A DNA stretch of 64,000 nucleotides from Podocnemis expansa (lineage: Eukaryota; Chordata; Testudines; Podocnemididae): positions 11,366,572 to 11,430,571 of the forward strand of contig ML682024.1 in the NCBI GenBank assembly GCA_007922195.1, written 5' to 3'. The position numbers and the translations under genes were made by a program. Under the pieces are notes generated by a model. The model ran no database searches. It was not told the DNA's origin and saw only the letters and a program-made list of their open reading frames with translations. Of the stretch, positions 45,539 through 57,722 are shown one piece after another. The first letter of the stretch is position 1. Every line of letters begins with the position of its first letter.

Positions 45539-47565
45539 GTATGTCCACATGCACATTTTAAATCAAAATAACACTGGTTATTTTGATTTTAAAATGTTTG
45601 TCCACATGACGTTTCCTAATGTCAAAATAAGGAGCTTTCTTATTTCAAAAAAAGGAAAATCATTTTGATACAATAAAACCTGGTTTGATATTGAAATGAG
45701 AGTTATCTTGAAACTGTGGTTTCAAAATAACTCTGTGTGGCTCTGTTATATCAATATAACCATTGATCTTCTTCCTCCCAGGGTGCATGGCACCCTGCAA
45801 GGAAGTCCCACTCTCCTCAGCACCCTGGCCAGGCAGGGAGGGGAGGTGCAAGGGAGCCAGGAGGGCCCACCCCCACCTCAAGCTGGGGGGGGAGGCAGGG
45901 AAGCCCCCACACCCAGCTTGCCCACTGCCAGAGCGGTGGGTCAAGGACCCCGGGCTCACCTTCCTTGCTGCGCTTGCTATCTGTCAGAGAGGCAGTGGAT
46001 CAGGGAGCCAGCTGTCCCCTCTTGCTGGGCTTGCTTCTGATGTCTGGCCAGACAGAAGACAAGGCCTGTTTGTCACCTTAGGATGAGACTCTGCTGTTGG
46101 TGCCCAGATGGCTTGAGTTACTTGGACGGTAATCCTCAGCCTCCCCAGGGCAGTCGCCAGATGGCTCCTATATGAAGTTGACCAATGAGGCTATGCTGTC
46201 CTCTCCTGTGGGCTCTGTGGCTTGCATCCTGTTCGAGGGAACCTCTCGCATAGGCTCTGCCTGCTGGGACCCTGCAGAGAGGCCCCGCAACCTGCCACCC
46301 CGCTGGCAACCCTGGCAAGCGGGAAAATCCAGCTTTCCGACCTGCCTATCAGGAGACAGCCAGCAACCTCAGCAAGGGGTGACAGCCAGCTTCCTGACTC
46401 AGTGCCCAGGTGGCAGCTGGCAAGCCCAGCAATGGGGGTGAGCTGGCTCCTGGAGATCCAGATGGCAAGCTGGGCACCCTGGATTCCACACCCGCTGCTC
46501 ACCCAGCAGCTAGAAAGCCGGGGCAGCGGGACATGCAAGCTCCCGCACCTGCCACCCGGCCAGCAGCCAAAAAGCCAGGGCAGCAGGGCGCACTGGCTCC
46601 CATACCCACTGCCTGGCCAGCAGCCAGAAAGCCCGGCAGCCAAGCAATGTTCCCTCTAAGGCCCTGAGGCAGCTGAGCAACTCAAGTTGCTCGCTGCACG
46701 GGCTGCCCCCTGGCAGGCCCGATCCTGCACACACACCCCCACAGGCCCGATCCTCCTCCCTCAGAGCTCTCCTGGTAAGTGCCCCCCCAAGCCAGCCAGA
46801 TCCCCTCCTCCTACCATAGCCCACTCCCTCCAGTAATCCCCCCAGCCAGCTTGACACGCCCCCTGCACTCTTATCTGACTGCACAGGGCCGAGCCATGGC
46901 TCCTCCATCAGAGCTTCTCTGGGTGGGAATTTTAATAACTCCCAGCTCTGGGGGAGCTCTCAGGCTCCAGCCAAGTAGGGGCTCTGGCTGCCGGCAATGC
47001 ACAGTGGGCAGCATCCCCTGCACAGGGCAGCATCCCCTGCACAGGGCAGCACTGGGGAGCTGCGTGGCCATGCAGCTGCACAGCTTAGGGGGAACATTCA
47101 AACCAGGCGCACTGGCTCCTGCACCTGCTGCCCGGCCACCTGCGGAGAAGCTAGGCCCATGTGTGGGCTCCCTGCTGGCCCTGCCAGGCACAGCTGCAGA
47201 GTAGCCAGGTGCCCCGCAGTCCCTTCCCAGCCGCAGGGACAGCAGCAGGGATGCAGGGTGCAGGGGAATCCCTGCCCTGGGCGCTTTTTTCCGCTGCCTG
47301 GCTCTCCAGGTGAGAGCCAGGCTGGGGATTGGGTGGCAACATGGGCCCTGCCCGGGGGCCATGTTGCCACATCTCCCAGGTTACCCCTCTCCTAAATAGA
47401 ACTAGCAAGTTTGGTGTCCAGACATGCTCATTCAATTTGCGTTTTATTCATCTGGATTTGTTAAATTGATTCAACTTTAATCAATTTAACAAGTTTTATT
47501 TCACTTTGGTTAAATTGATTCAAGTAGAGTTGATTTAACCAGCTACGTGTGGACATAGCCTATAT
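45539..47565. mobile_element. Large miniature-type element with nested GC-rich inserts
   Basis: The left end gggtatgtccacatgcac is inverted at the right end cgtgtggacatagcc, with subterminal tttaaatcaaaataac-type repeats. The interior contains a GC-rich tandem-like stretch (46260-46640, repeated ccagcagccagaaagcc phrases) and another element at about 46645-47098. All frames inside it, up to 163 codons, are compositional. Confidence 0.55.
46645..47098. mobile_element. Element of the tgttccctctaa family
   Basis: Starts caatgttccctctaagg and ends cttagggggaacattc. It is the same family as 61356-61541 and the fragment at about 40425-40465. The target duplication is not clear. Confidence 0.55.
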
Positions 47566-47759
47566 TTCAACAGTTTGTTATTTAAAATAGATATGTGAAA
47601 AGCTAATAAACTGACATATTCTGCTTTTCTCATAGAATCATGGACAGACCATAATATTTTCCTTAGATGCCAACAATGCTAATTCAAAACATTTAATTTC
47701 TCATCAGTTTAAGACAAGTTGATGTTCAAACTACAGGACATCTTTTAATCGAGACGTTG

Positions 47760-48275
47760 TGGGTATGTCTACACTAGCAATTTAGGTCAACTTAAGGACA
47801 CTTAAGTCAACCTAAATTACTCCAGGTCCACACTGGCTGTCCACTAAGTCATCTTAACGGCGTCCTTAAATTGACTTTTTTAACTACCAGTCATTAGGTT
47901 GACTTAATGCTTAAGTTGACCCGTTAAGTCAACCTAAAGCCATTGTGGACACCCTAGGTCAACTTCATTTCCTAATTCGACCTAGGTCTGGGGAGAAGGG
48001 AACGGCAGCTCCCTTCGGGGACAAGGTGGGAGTAGCTCCCTTATCCCAGGGAGCCAGGCATGGCTCCCTTGTCCCACGGGAGCTGCAGCTCCCTGCTTGC
48101 TGGGGAACCAGGGCTCCCTTTGTCCCTGGGAGTTGGGGCTCTCCCTCAGCCTAGTCAGTTGATTTAAAGGGTTTACAGTAGACTCTTAAGCTGACTTAAA
48201 AGGTCAGCTCTCTAAGTCAGCCTTATTAAATCAATTTAACAAAGTCAACTTAGTTTTTGTAGTGTAGACATAGCC
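47760..48275. mobile_element. Miniature inverted-repeat element
   Basis: Left end gggtatgtctacactagc and right end gtagtgtagacatagcc are inverted, with many internal ttaagtcaacctaaa-type repeats in both directions and a GC-rich core (48000-48150). It is non-coding. Confidence 0.7.
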
Positions 48276-49406
48276 TTTATGATGGACACATTCCTCTTTT
48301 GTTCATGATCACACAATCCCAGCCTCCCTTCACATTGATGACTGCACAAACCCTGCCTTCCCCACACCCCACAAGCAACTGCATAACAGCCCTGATCCAG
48401 CTACCAGAATTTCTTACACAGAAGAGTATTTTTGGAGAAAGTATTATGTACTGTAGCTGTTCTTAATGCTCTTTGATGTTTGTTTTTGGTTTGGGGTTTT
48501 TGGCTTTTGTGAGGGTGGGTATGCTGCTGTTTTTTGTTTAATTTCTACTACCCTCTGTTCCTCTCTAGAGATATTTTTTAATACAAGTGTCAAAATATTG
48601 ATCACTTTTTTTTTGTTTTACAGAACATCTAATGTATCGATGATTATTTTTTTGAAATTGTGGGCTTTTATAATTCAAAAATGGCTTGATTTTTAGGAAT
48701 TGAAACATCTCACAGTTTTTAAAATACCATTAAGGAGCAGTATCAGCCACAATGACCAAAACTTCATTCTGTCTCCACCTGTGTCCAACAGCTGGAAGAT
48801 AGAATTCATCCAATTGAAAAACTCATTGACATTTAATTTTGAAAAATAAATGGTTCTTCCACCATGAAATCCTAAATCCAGCCAAACATAGGACCTGGCA
48901 GACCACTGGGTCTAAGAACTCTCCACTAATAGTCTTCTAACTACAGATCGTCAGAATCTTTTGAAGAAAAATGACACTTCCTGCCAAATTTAGGTTCATA
49001 GTCCCATTCTCGACTCTGCTGAAATCCACAGAACTCTCACTTGGCTACCCCCCCTAATTCTGCAGACACCTAAAATCATGCAGCACCTAAATTTTCAAAA
49101 GTTCTCTTAGTATTGATAGTTCCGTCAATGGACATGTGCATAACTGCCTCACCTGAGGTGTTCAGATACTTGCCTCCTACCTGAGCCCCAGAGCCATATA
49201 TTTTTTCGAAGAACAGAGGGATACAGTCTAGAGTCCTTATATATTACCATTTACTTTACTAAGGGGCATACAAAAAGAAGAGCAGCAAATGTGTTCCAGC
49301 TCTTCATGATCTGTGCTAGCTTGGCTCACATGAATCATAGGGTTGGAAGGGACCTCATGGATTCATAATACAGAGACCCAGCTATTTTTTTCCTCTTTCT
49401 TTACAG
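48276..49406. other. Intronic interval with one weak exon candidate
   Basis: At 48624-48643, after ttttgttttacag, a phase-1 reading gives EHLMYR then TGA. It could be an alternative terminal exon, but this rests on a good acceptor alone. A CR1 3' end on the - strand lies at about 49335-49372 (catagggttggaagggacctc). Nothing else recognised. Confidence 0.35.
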
Positions 49407-49438
49407 GTAAAGGACTGCAGAGCATATCTGACTCTTAA
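49407..49438 (+). CDS. Terminal exon of the receptor gene
   Basis: Acceptor ctctttctttacag then, in phase 1, GKGLQSISDS and TAA at 49436-49438. It accepts the frame of the 24-nt exon. Together the tail after the membrane span would read about 28 residues, Arg-rich first, then acidic and serine-containing, with no ITSM or ITIM. The 3' UTR would follow; AATAAA occurs at 50231-50236, with an earlier one inside the Penelope-derived insertion at about 49973. Confidence 0.5.
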
Positions 49439-49900
49439 AGCATCTCAGGAAAGAAGCATTCTGAACAAGAGGAGAATCTTTAAAACTCTTCTTGCATTCC
49501 TTTTTCACAGAAATGCTCTTCTACCTGAACATGGCATAGAGGGGGGTAGAGAGATTGCAATGTCCTTAGTTTGTTGATTCGTCTTGTTTCCAGCTTCCCT
49601 ATTTGTCAAGGTTCCAGATCAAACAAGGAGCAGGTATATTTCTGGCATGATCAAATTTCTTCAGGCTGAATAGTTCCGCACTGAAAAGTTACATTGGTGT
49701 GGCTACATCGTTCAAGAGTTGTGAACAATCCAAACTTCTAGGTGACAAACTTAAACCAACCTAACCACTGGTGTAGACAGCACTAGGTCAGTAGAAGAAT
49801 TCTGTTGACCTTACTTACCATCCCTCAAGGAGGTGGAATAACTACAGCGATGGAAATACCTAAGAAGCAGTGCGGCTGTAGCATTTTAAATATAAACGTA

Positions 49901-50052
49901 AGCTTTTGTGGGAGAAGATCCCACTTCCTCAGATGCTTTGAAGATCTTCACCCACGAAAGCTCATGCGAAAAATAAATCTGTTAGTCTTAAAGTGCCACA
50001 CAACTCCTTGTTGTTTTTTTACTGGACTAGACTAACACGGCTATCCCTTTTG
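49901..50052. mobile_element. Penelope-derived element, 5'-truncated
   Basis: Starts within the hairpin (agcttttgtgggag) and ends ctaacacggctatccctttt. Flanked by aaatataaacgta (49888-49900) and aaatataaacata (50053-50065), a 13-bp duplication with one mismatch. It lies in the likely 3' UTR of the receptor gene. Confidence 0.75.
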
Positions 50053-50065
50053 AAATATAAACATA

Positions 50066-52377
50066 GTCTTCGACACCATCTGCTGGCTGTTTGTGGGTAT
50101 GTCTGTTTAGCACAGCTATTTCCCCAATGACCTTTGGATCTGAAATTTGCACTCCCAGCATGTTCATACAAATAGCACACACATTACCACGATGCTTCTT
50201 CCTGTTGACTTTTCTTTTTTAATGCTTCCAAATAAATCATCATAAAAGTCTTTTTGATGGTCTGATATTTGCTTCATATGTGCCCTGGTGTAGCCTCCTC
50301 CAGAGAAGCAGTGTTGCCATTGCCTTCACCACTTGCGAAATGGCTCAGAGGTCACCTTAACAAGACAGTTTTGCTCATTTTCTGCCATCTTTCACTGGCC
50401 CTCGTCCTTCCTGTCTTCTGGAAAAGAAGCTGTGGGTAGTCCCTTAGGAAGACACTTGTGAAGATCCAATATCTTTCATGCCATTTTACTCCAACTGTTA
50501 TCAGTGGAGTTAATCCTTATTTATATCATGTATGAGAAAAGAACCAGGCCCAACACGTTGTTGCCCCTATGAAACCAGCAGATTAGCCAATGTTCAGATT
50601 TGCTGCAGAGCTAGACCTGAAATTGTGACATTGCTGTGGCAAGAGGAAAAGAAAAAGGAGGTATAGTCAGTAGCAACTGGGTGAACAGGTGGACTGTCCT
50701 GTCATTGGCATAGAGCAGGAAATCCAGGAAGCCGGGGAAATGTGTGGACGTGCAGGCTGTGATACCACAAGCAGCTGAAGGGAAACAGAGACCAATGATT
50801 CCTTGGTTTTGTCCTGGAACTGCCAACGGTTAGTGTCAGAGAGGCTGTGCTAGTATTTGGATATGTGGGACTTTGCCGTTATGTTTCATGGCATACAAAC
50901 AAGAAAGTTAGATAAGAAACATGCATACTCTTTGCTGGAAGGTTGCACTATAACAAGAATATTTTTCTTAGAATATAGAATCTTAACTATTACCAGCTTT
51001 GCCCACCAACTCAGGGTATGCTCATTTATTAGGGTTATTTCTTCTTTTTTGGGGGGACAGGGGGATTGGAAATCTATTAGTTTCAAAGGGGCAGCTGTGT
51101 TAGTCTAGTCCAGCAAAAAAAGCAAGGAGTCCTGTAGCACTTAAAGAGTAATAGGTTTGTTATACCAAATGAGTACCCAAGATCTTTTCAGGGGGGGAAA
51201 GGCAATATGCCACGCTTATTACAGAGGAAGACAAAATTGATAACTAACTTATACCTATGCCCCCCCACACACACACTCTCATACCAGACAATGTTCTGCA
51301 GTCTGTGTTATTACCAGTCCTGATGGTGCTGTTGCTGGAGTCCATGCTAGCGTCCATCGCTGGGGTTTGTGGCAGCTGCTTGGCCAGGGAAGCTGGACAT
51401 GAGGAGGAACAGGGTCTTTGTTGGGCATGCAACCACACTCCTTTCTTCCAGGTGTTGTGCAGAACAGTTCCCCCTTTTGCTTTAGGATCTCACCCAGTCT
51501 TTATAGCTTTGTCGCGCCACTCCAGGTGCTCTCTGTGACCATTAGTCACCAGGCAGTTGTGGATGTGATCTTTAGCTTGTTTTCTTGGGTGTCTTGATTA
51601 ACTCTATTCTTCTGCTTCTGGGATGGATCTTTCATTCCTTTGCTTTTAGGGGTGTAGTCACATTCTCCAACAGTTGAGATGGACTTCTCACTTCATCTGG
51701 ACAAACTGGTGGCTTCAGGCTGGTTCACCATAGTTGATCAAAACAAGCTGACAGCTTGGGGCTAGTTCACATACACATCCACCCTCCATCCACACCTTAT
51801 TGCCTATTCATTCTACAGATAAAGAATCTTAACAAGTTGGGGTATATTAGGTAAAGATGGAGTTTTACATTTGGAATTTGGAGTATGGCATGTTACAGAG
51901 ACTGGGGAAAAAGTGGCATTATACCCAGAGCTTAAAGATAGATAAGGACAAATTTAGAGAGCACTATAAGCAGGGACTGAGGAATATAAGGAAGCCAAGA
52001 ACCCAAAAGGGAAGGAATGATATTTTAAAAGCATTTGGCAACAGGCTTGATTGCAAAAGACATTTTATTGCTAAGTATCTAAAACTTACAATAATAATAA
52101 TTACAAAAAGAGAGAAAAATACCCCCCAAATGCCTAAACAGTTACAGCATTAATAACCATACAAGGAAATAAAAATGCCCAGCTACATTATTACCTAGAT
52201 TCCATTGTATCAGGCCTAGGGAGAGAGAGGGAGTTCTAACTGAACACAGAGAGAAAGAGGGAGAGAGAGAGAAATTTGAGGGGGGGCAGGTCTCAGCACT
52301 CTGTGTAGCAGAAAGATTCCCAGTTCCCAGGAAACAGGCTGTGTAGCTCAAGGTCAGCGTGCTGTACAGCACTGAAA
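50066..52377. other. Non-coding interval, one repeat fragment
   Basis: Possible polyadenylation signal at 50231. A Penelope-derived end (ggggcagctgtgttagtctagtccagcaaa) lies at 51088-51160. There is a GA-rich run at about 52217-52272. No gene recognised. Confidence 0.4.
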
Positions 52378-52756
52378 ATGGTGGGTTACTTACCAGTAAC
52401 CGTCCTTCTTCTTCGAGCGCTGCTCGGATGCATTCAGTAATAGGTGTCTCCGTGCCGGAGCGCCGGATTGGTCAGAAAAAACTTGTCCTATCCTGTCAGA
52501 AGAGGGGAGGTGGCCTCCGCCCCTTGCGCCACCCATGGCCATATATATGGCCGCCTCCCCACCCCCTCCTCAGTTTAATTTCTTCTACCTTGCGCATCGG
52601 AATTGCAATGTCCGCTCCTTGCAAATTGCAAGCAGCCTGTCCCTTTCTCTTCAACTAACTGTCCAGCTGGGAGCATCTCTTCATGGATTTAACTCTACCA
52701 CGAGAGTCCCCACCACTGGACTGGAACATCGCATCGACGATGCCAGGGTTTAACCC

Positions 52757-53539
52757 TGCGCCAAGTGCAGCAAGGCCTTCCCCCGGGACGACCCCCATGG
52801 GAAGTGCCTTAGGTGCCTGGGCAAAGACCACATGGTCTCGGCTTGTTCCATTTGTCTCTCCTTCAAACCCAGAATGATCAAAGAGAGGGAACAGCAATGT
52901 CGTGCCCTAGCCTCGGAGGAGGCTGGGCACCCTTCACCTGAGGCTTCAGGTTCACGCCCGGCGCTGAGACCCAGCTCGGCACCAGAGCCTATGCAGCACC
53001 GTGCCACTGGTAGCCGCCGCCGCTGCCACACCACCTCAGTGCCAACTCCGGCACCGCAGCGCCTACCCGGTGCCTCGGCACCTCGGCGTCAATCGAGTTC
53101 GCCCTCAGTTACCCTGGCACTGACGGTACCAGGCTCACCTCGGCACTGCGCCATGTCATCTCCAGTGCTGATGGCATGGTACAGTCCGGCCTCACCAGTA
53201 CCGAGCTCACCCTGGCACCTGCCGACTCAACCCTCGGCACCACAGAACCCGGTACTACAGGAACGAGAGTCCTCCTACCCAGGCAGCCCTCCCTCCCCCA
53301 GCAAGGACTTGCCCGCAACTCAAGTTGAGTCCCTTCTAGTCCTGTCCACCCCAGAAGCGGTGGAGGCAGCACAAGTCCTGCTGCTTCTCCCAACATCCCC
53401 TGCCCTGCTTCCAACCAGAAGGGGCAAACCAGCCTTCATCTCAAAGGCCTGGGTCCACCCTGGATGCTCACCCTCCCACTGCCCCCTGTTTTCCACTCCA
53501 GCAGGGGCCAGCACCACTCTACTACTGGTACCGGGCTGA
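52757..53539 (+). pseudogene. DIRS-like gag, N-terminal part
   Basis: In one frame: CAKCSKAFPRDD, HGKCLRCLGKDHMVSACSIC, LSFKPRMIKEREQQCRALAS, then a long Pro/Ser/Ala-rich region to the stop at 53537-53539. The paired C-x2-C motifs (K-C-L-R-C-L-G ... C-S-I-C) are typical of the gag of vertebrate DIRS-like elements. A TAA at 52751-52753 just upstream and the shifted frame relative to copy 2 (which reads EFKPRAECGKAF here) show a one-base indel, so the start is lost. Confidence 0.65.
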
Positions 53540-53940
53540 GAATCTCGGTCCCCCTTCCCCCGTCTCCAGCCCAGAGGAGGGACCTTCTAGGGGCTCCAAA
53601 CAGCCTTGGCGCCACACATCGGCCCCATCACCATTCCAGTTTCGGCCATAAAAATGGTCCCCCCAGAGAACTCCCTCTCCTCCATGGCGGGCTCCTGGTG
53701 CTGTGCTGTCCCTGGCACCGGGGTCTTTTACGGGGAACCTTTCAGCGCATTTTGACTTCTTTTGCTGGGCTACAGCCCACTTAGGCATGGAGGTGGAGCC
53801 TTTGAGTCTCCCCCCCCGCTACCCACTTCGGGCCAGCCTTTGCCTCAACGGCTTCCTTAGCAGTCCCACCCCACCCAAGCATATGGGACCTCACATGCTC
53901 CTGGTGGCAGAGCCCAAGTTCCGTTCCCCCCATTTCGGAT

Positions 53941-54549
53941 ATGGCGATCGTGAAGTATCGGGTGTCCAAGTCAGGCTACCCCTCCCTCGTTGGCCACCCA
54001 GTTCCCCTGAGGGACGTGGTCCAGATGGCAATGGGGGCCGGGGAACCCCCCAGGGACCCCCTCCCACCATCCAGGGAAACCAGGGAGCTGGATCTGCTAG
54101 GCCATAGGGTTTATTCCTCATCGGCCTTCCAATTATGAGTGGCAAACAGCCAGGCTATAACCAGCAGATACTTGCTGGATGTCTGGGAGTCACTCAAAAA
54201 ATTTAGAAGTCTGCTCCCACCTGAGGCCAGGGAAGAATATGATGCCTTCCTAGAGGAAGGCAACATAATCTCACAAGACCTCCTCCTTTTGGCATGCAAC
54301 ACAGTGAACACAGCAGCTTGCACCATGGCCTCGGCGGTTACCCTCTGCAGGGTGGCATGGCTTAGGGAAGCTGGAGTGCCTCCTAACGCACAGCAGGCAG
54401 TGCTCAACCTGCCTTTTGAAGGGGATGTCTTGCTTCCCCCTGAAACCCTCTCTGTGGTGGGCACAGCCCGGGATCCTCGAGGAGAGGCCAAATACTTTGG
54501 CTTCCTCCCTCCTGGACCCACCCCCCGACTTAGCTCCCACTTTCTCTAG
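53941..54549 (+). pseudogene. DIRS-like gag, capsid part
   Basis: One frame runs from MAIVKYRVSKSGYPSLVGHP through LDLLGHRVYSSSAFQL, a TGA (54136-54138) where copy 2 has Trp, then VANSQAITSRYLLDVWESL, LPPEAREEYDAFLEEGN, TAACTMASAVTLCRVAWLRE and QQAVLNLPFEGDVLLPPETL. The ordered helices and the ...AWL..AG.P...Q..V..LPF.G pattern match the gag of DIRS-like retrotransposons. Only one stop breaks it, but the N-terminal part is in another frame. Confidence 0.7.
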
Positions 54550-57100
54550 CAGGGCAGTCTCTTTCTTCCCACTTTATCCATGGCAGGAAGTGGGTCTTTG
54601 CCCTTCCTTTCCATAGGGAAGGGCCTCTCTGCTCACCGCCACCCCTCTGGGACATTTGGGTGCAGGGGCGTTAGGGCGTCACTGCCTCACATGGCCACAA
54701 CCCTCCCCCTTCTCTAGGGAATGAAGGTTCAGTGGGAATCACCCCTTTTTTGTTCTTTTTTCCCCTTCTCCACTATTGCAAGTACAGACCCTAGATCGGG
54801 ACGCCAAGGCCCGACAATACAACGATGCCCACCTACAGCAATGGTATCCCAAAACCGCGGTTACCCTCCCCTCACCCCTTAAGCAGTGACTTCCCCGAAG
54901 ATGAAAATCGCCCCTCTTTCTCCTCCTTGCAACCCTTCCTTTCCGGATATTTCCCCCACCGTGTTCCCCACCCCAACACCTTGCTGGGGAATGGAGGCAC
55001 ATCTCGTTGTAGCCTCAACCGCTGCGGGGGCTCCGAGACATGCACATCCGAAGCCTACCCGCAACAGAACTGTGCCTGTGGCCATAATGTGTTTCCCAGG
55101 TAGGCCCCTCCTATCAGGGTCAGGGGAAGGGGAGGGGATACCCCTGGTTGCACCATCGTTTTGGCACTGCGACCCCAACCACAATTCAACAGGAATATCT
55201 CCTGCTTGTGGAAGGGGAGACATCCACATAGCCAGAGCAGATCCTTACCTCTGTACGAGGCCAAGATAATGGCCCACTCCTCCCTTTTTCCCTCCCTTAC
55301 AGGAACTATGGTTCCATGCCCTCCACTTTCTGGTGATCTAGTGGGCACCAGGGCCCCATCTTAGGAACCTTCACCTTTGTCTGCCTTCCTTCGAGGTAGC
55401 CAATTCTCTCCCACCCTTGCCAAGGCACGGGCTGGGTGCACCCCTTCAAGCCGCAAGAGGGAATACCTAGTTACAACCCTACATTGGGAAACTGTGAAGG
55501 GTCCGTCCCTTCGAGTGTTCTTCCACCCGTACTTCCCACCTCTTTATTTACTGCCTTCAGGACAGCTGTCCATGTCAGACAGAAGGTCCCCTTACTCCCA
55601 GGGCACTTGCACTACCTCTCTTGCTCTACAGTCCTATCCCCTGGCAGGACATGAGCCCCCCCCCCCCATTTTCAGTGGGACCACCTCACTACGCCACGCG
55701 TAGTCCTTTAGTGCTACCGCTGATTCTTCCCATGCGCATTGGTGGTGCCTGGTAGTTCTGCTATCTCCTTTTTCAGTTTTGAGGGTCCGTTCATACCCAC
55801 TGCCTGCCCACTGGTGCAAATGACAGAGAGCCTATTCTACAACATCCAACAGTTTGGGTTTGTACTCCCCTTTTATTCGCCCTCTGGCTCCCTCCGGGGA
55901 GAAAACTTCGTTGGGTCCTCTGATCCCGAAGTGTCCTTGAGATGCGGCAGCTGCCACCCTGTAATGGTTTCACTCTCTAGCTTAGGAAGGAACCTCCCTT
56001 GGCAGTGGAGTTCTTCAAATATCCAAGTTTTGAAGTTTATCCTTGGCAGCCCTGGCATGGCAGAGTGGTAGCGTTATCCCTCCAGCAGGTACTGTAGGTA
56101 CTGAGACCACGGCCTTACATGGCTCTCCTTCGAATCTTTTGGTCATCGAGGGAGTGACCGGATGGTAATAGGAGTTCTTTCCTGCCCTTCTCTCCCCTTC
56201 CCTCCTCCCCACGCTTTAGTGAGAGCTCTGCGATGCAAACCCTGCAAGCTGAGGCCCAGTGGGTCCTTCTCTGCATTCCAGTGCCCTGCAGGCCCTAGTA
56301 GGACCAACTCATCAGCACTGCCTCAGGTCATCTTGCTGTTGGTGACCTCACCAGAACCTCTCTCCTGTGAGAACCTGGTCTTGGTGCCTGCTCTGTGGGA
56401 AATGTGCACTTCCGTGTTACCAGGTTTTTAGCTAGCATACCATTGGCCTCCGTCCTGCTTGGCTCGACTCTGTCTGCTGCTGTTTAGTGTCTCGTTGTCC
56501 TCTCAGTCATCCTTGAGCCCACCTTACAGCCTTGTATCCTCATTCTCTCTCATTTTAACCAGATGACTATGCTTGGTCGCATCCTAGATAAGGGGTATAG
56601 TCATTCCCTTACTACTTCCTGTGTTCCCAGTAGTCACCAGATCAACCCATAACTGCTTGGCTCCTGCTAAGCCTTTGGGTGATCAATCTCTACCCTTTCT
56701 TCATTCTCAGGTGAGACATGCCCAGTGTGGCTAGCCTCACTTGCTAGCATTTAGTGTTCTCCTTCGAGTCCATGTGGCAAGATCTATGCCAGACACTGTA
56801 GTCTGCGGGTTATACTCCTCGTTTTTCCACCTATGTGGAACACCTATGCAACTCGTTATGTTTAGGTTGCGTTCTCTACTCCAGTTATGGTGACCTTGTC
56901 TGACTTGCTTATGCGTTGTGCCTCGGTGGGTTCAGTCCTGCCCCTGTCCTGGGTTGGCTCTCAGCTCTCGATTCTTCTGGGCCTGTCAAAGCCTGCTCGC
57001 CTCCTTACTCCAGCGAGCATCTTGCTGCGGGCCTCGACCTTACAGGGCTTTTTGCTGTGCTGAAGGTGGAAGAACCAACTCCACCCGCCATCCATCAGCA
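54550..57100 (+). other. Post-gag part of DIRS-like copy 1
   Basis: This is where pol should lie. No YxDD-type or recombinase motif was recognised and frames are short and shuffled. The 3' sequence gtgctgaaggtggaagaacc is mirrored at 57786-57825 in copy 2. Confidence 0.4.
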
Positions 57101-57154
57101 TGGTTAGTAGTCACCTATTACTGAATGCATCTGAGCAGCACTCGAAGCAGAACA

Positions 57155-57450
57155 GTGGGTTACTCACCAGTAACTGTCCTTCTTCAAGATGGGCTGCTTG
57201 GATCAATTCAGGTCCCTCCCCTCCATCCCTGCTTCTGGAATTGGTGACTCTAAGGAACTGAGGAGGGGGCGGGGAGGTGGCCATATATATGGCCATGGGT
57301 GGCGCAAGGTGTGGTGGCCGCCTCCCCTCTTCTGACAGGCTAGGACAAGTTTTTTCCAATCAATCCAGCACTCTGGCATGAAGACACCTATTACTGAATG
57401 GATCCAAGCAGCCCATCTGGAAGAAGGACTGTTACTGGTGAGTAACCCAC
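57155..57450 (-). mobile_element. Short inverted-terminus element 1 (DIRS-derived)
   Basis: Ends gtgggttactcaccagtaac and gttactggtgagtaacccac are perfect inverse copies that extend about 48 bp inward (to ggatc/gatcc). The middle carries the DIRS 5' region reversed (ggccatatatatggcc, gcgccacc-type block, cttctgacagg). It has no gag or pol. Confidence 0.7.
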
Positions 57451-57722
57451 CATTCTTCAAGATGGGCTGCTCAGATTCATTCAGAAATAGGTGTCTCCAT
57501 GCCGGAGTGCTGGATTGGTCAGAAACTTTTGCCATAGCCTGTCAGAAGAGGGCAGGCAGCTGCCACACCCTGTGCCACCCAGTGGCTATATATGCGGCTG
57601 CCTCCTGGCTCCTCCCTAGATCATAAGACTCGCAAACTCCAAATGTGGGGACGGGAGGAGGGCTCAGAATGAATTCGAGCAACCCCTCTTCGAAGAAGGA
57701 TGGTTACTGGCAAGTAACCCAC
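57451..57722 (+). mobile_element. Short inverted-terminus element 2 (DIRS-derived)
   Basis: Abuts element 1 and has the opposite orientation. It begins cttcaagatgggctgctcag, contains aggtgtctccatgccggagtg and gtggctatatatgcggctg, and ends ggatggttactggcaagtaacccac. It shares the 3' terminus of element 1 or has lost its own outer 25 bp. Confidence 0.65.

Larger units (their letters stand above)
52378..57150 (+). mobile_element. DIRS-like retrotransposon, copy 1
   Basis: The 5' end (gtgggttacttaccagtaac ... tgctcggatgcattcagtaa) is inverted at the 3' end (ttactgaatgcatctgagca, 57116-57142). Such inverted termini, instead of LTRs in direct orientation, mark DIRS-type elements. The 5' region contains a near-palindromic ggccatatatatggcc. 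Gag-like sequence follows (52750-54549). From 54550 to 57100 no intact reverse transcriptase or tyrosine recombinase could be recognised. The outermost part of the 3' terminus is missing where it meets the short element at 57155. Confidence 0.7.

Noticed and set aside
46191..47362. Several frames of 90-163 codons on both strands
   Set aside because: Compositional frames in GC-rich tandem-like inserts of a miniature element.
47636..47675. Possible exon after ctgcttttctcatag
   Set aside because: A good acceptor and 11 open phase-1 codons, but no donor nearby and no support for a terminal exon.
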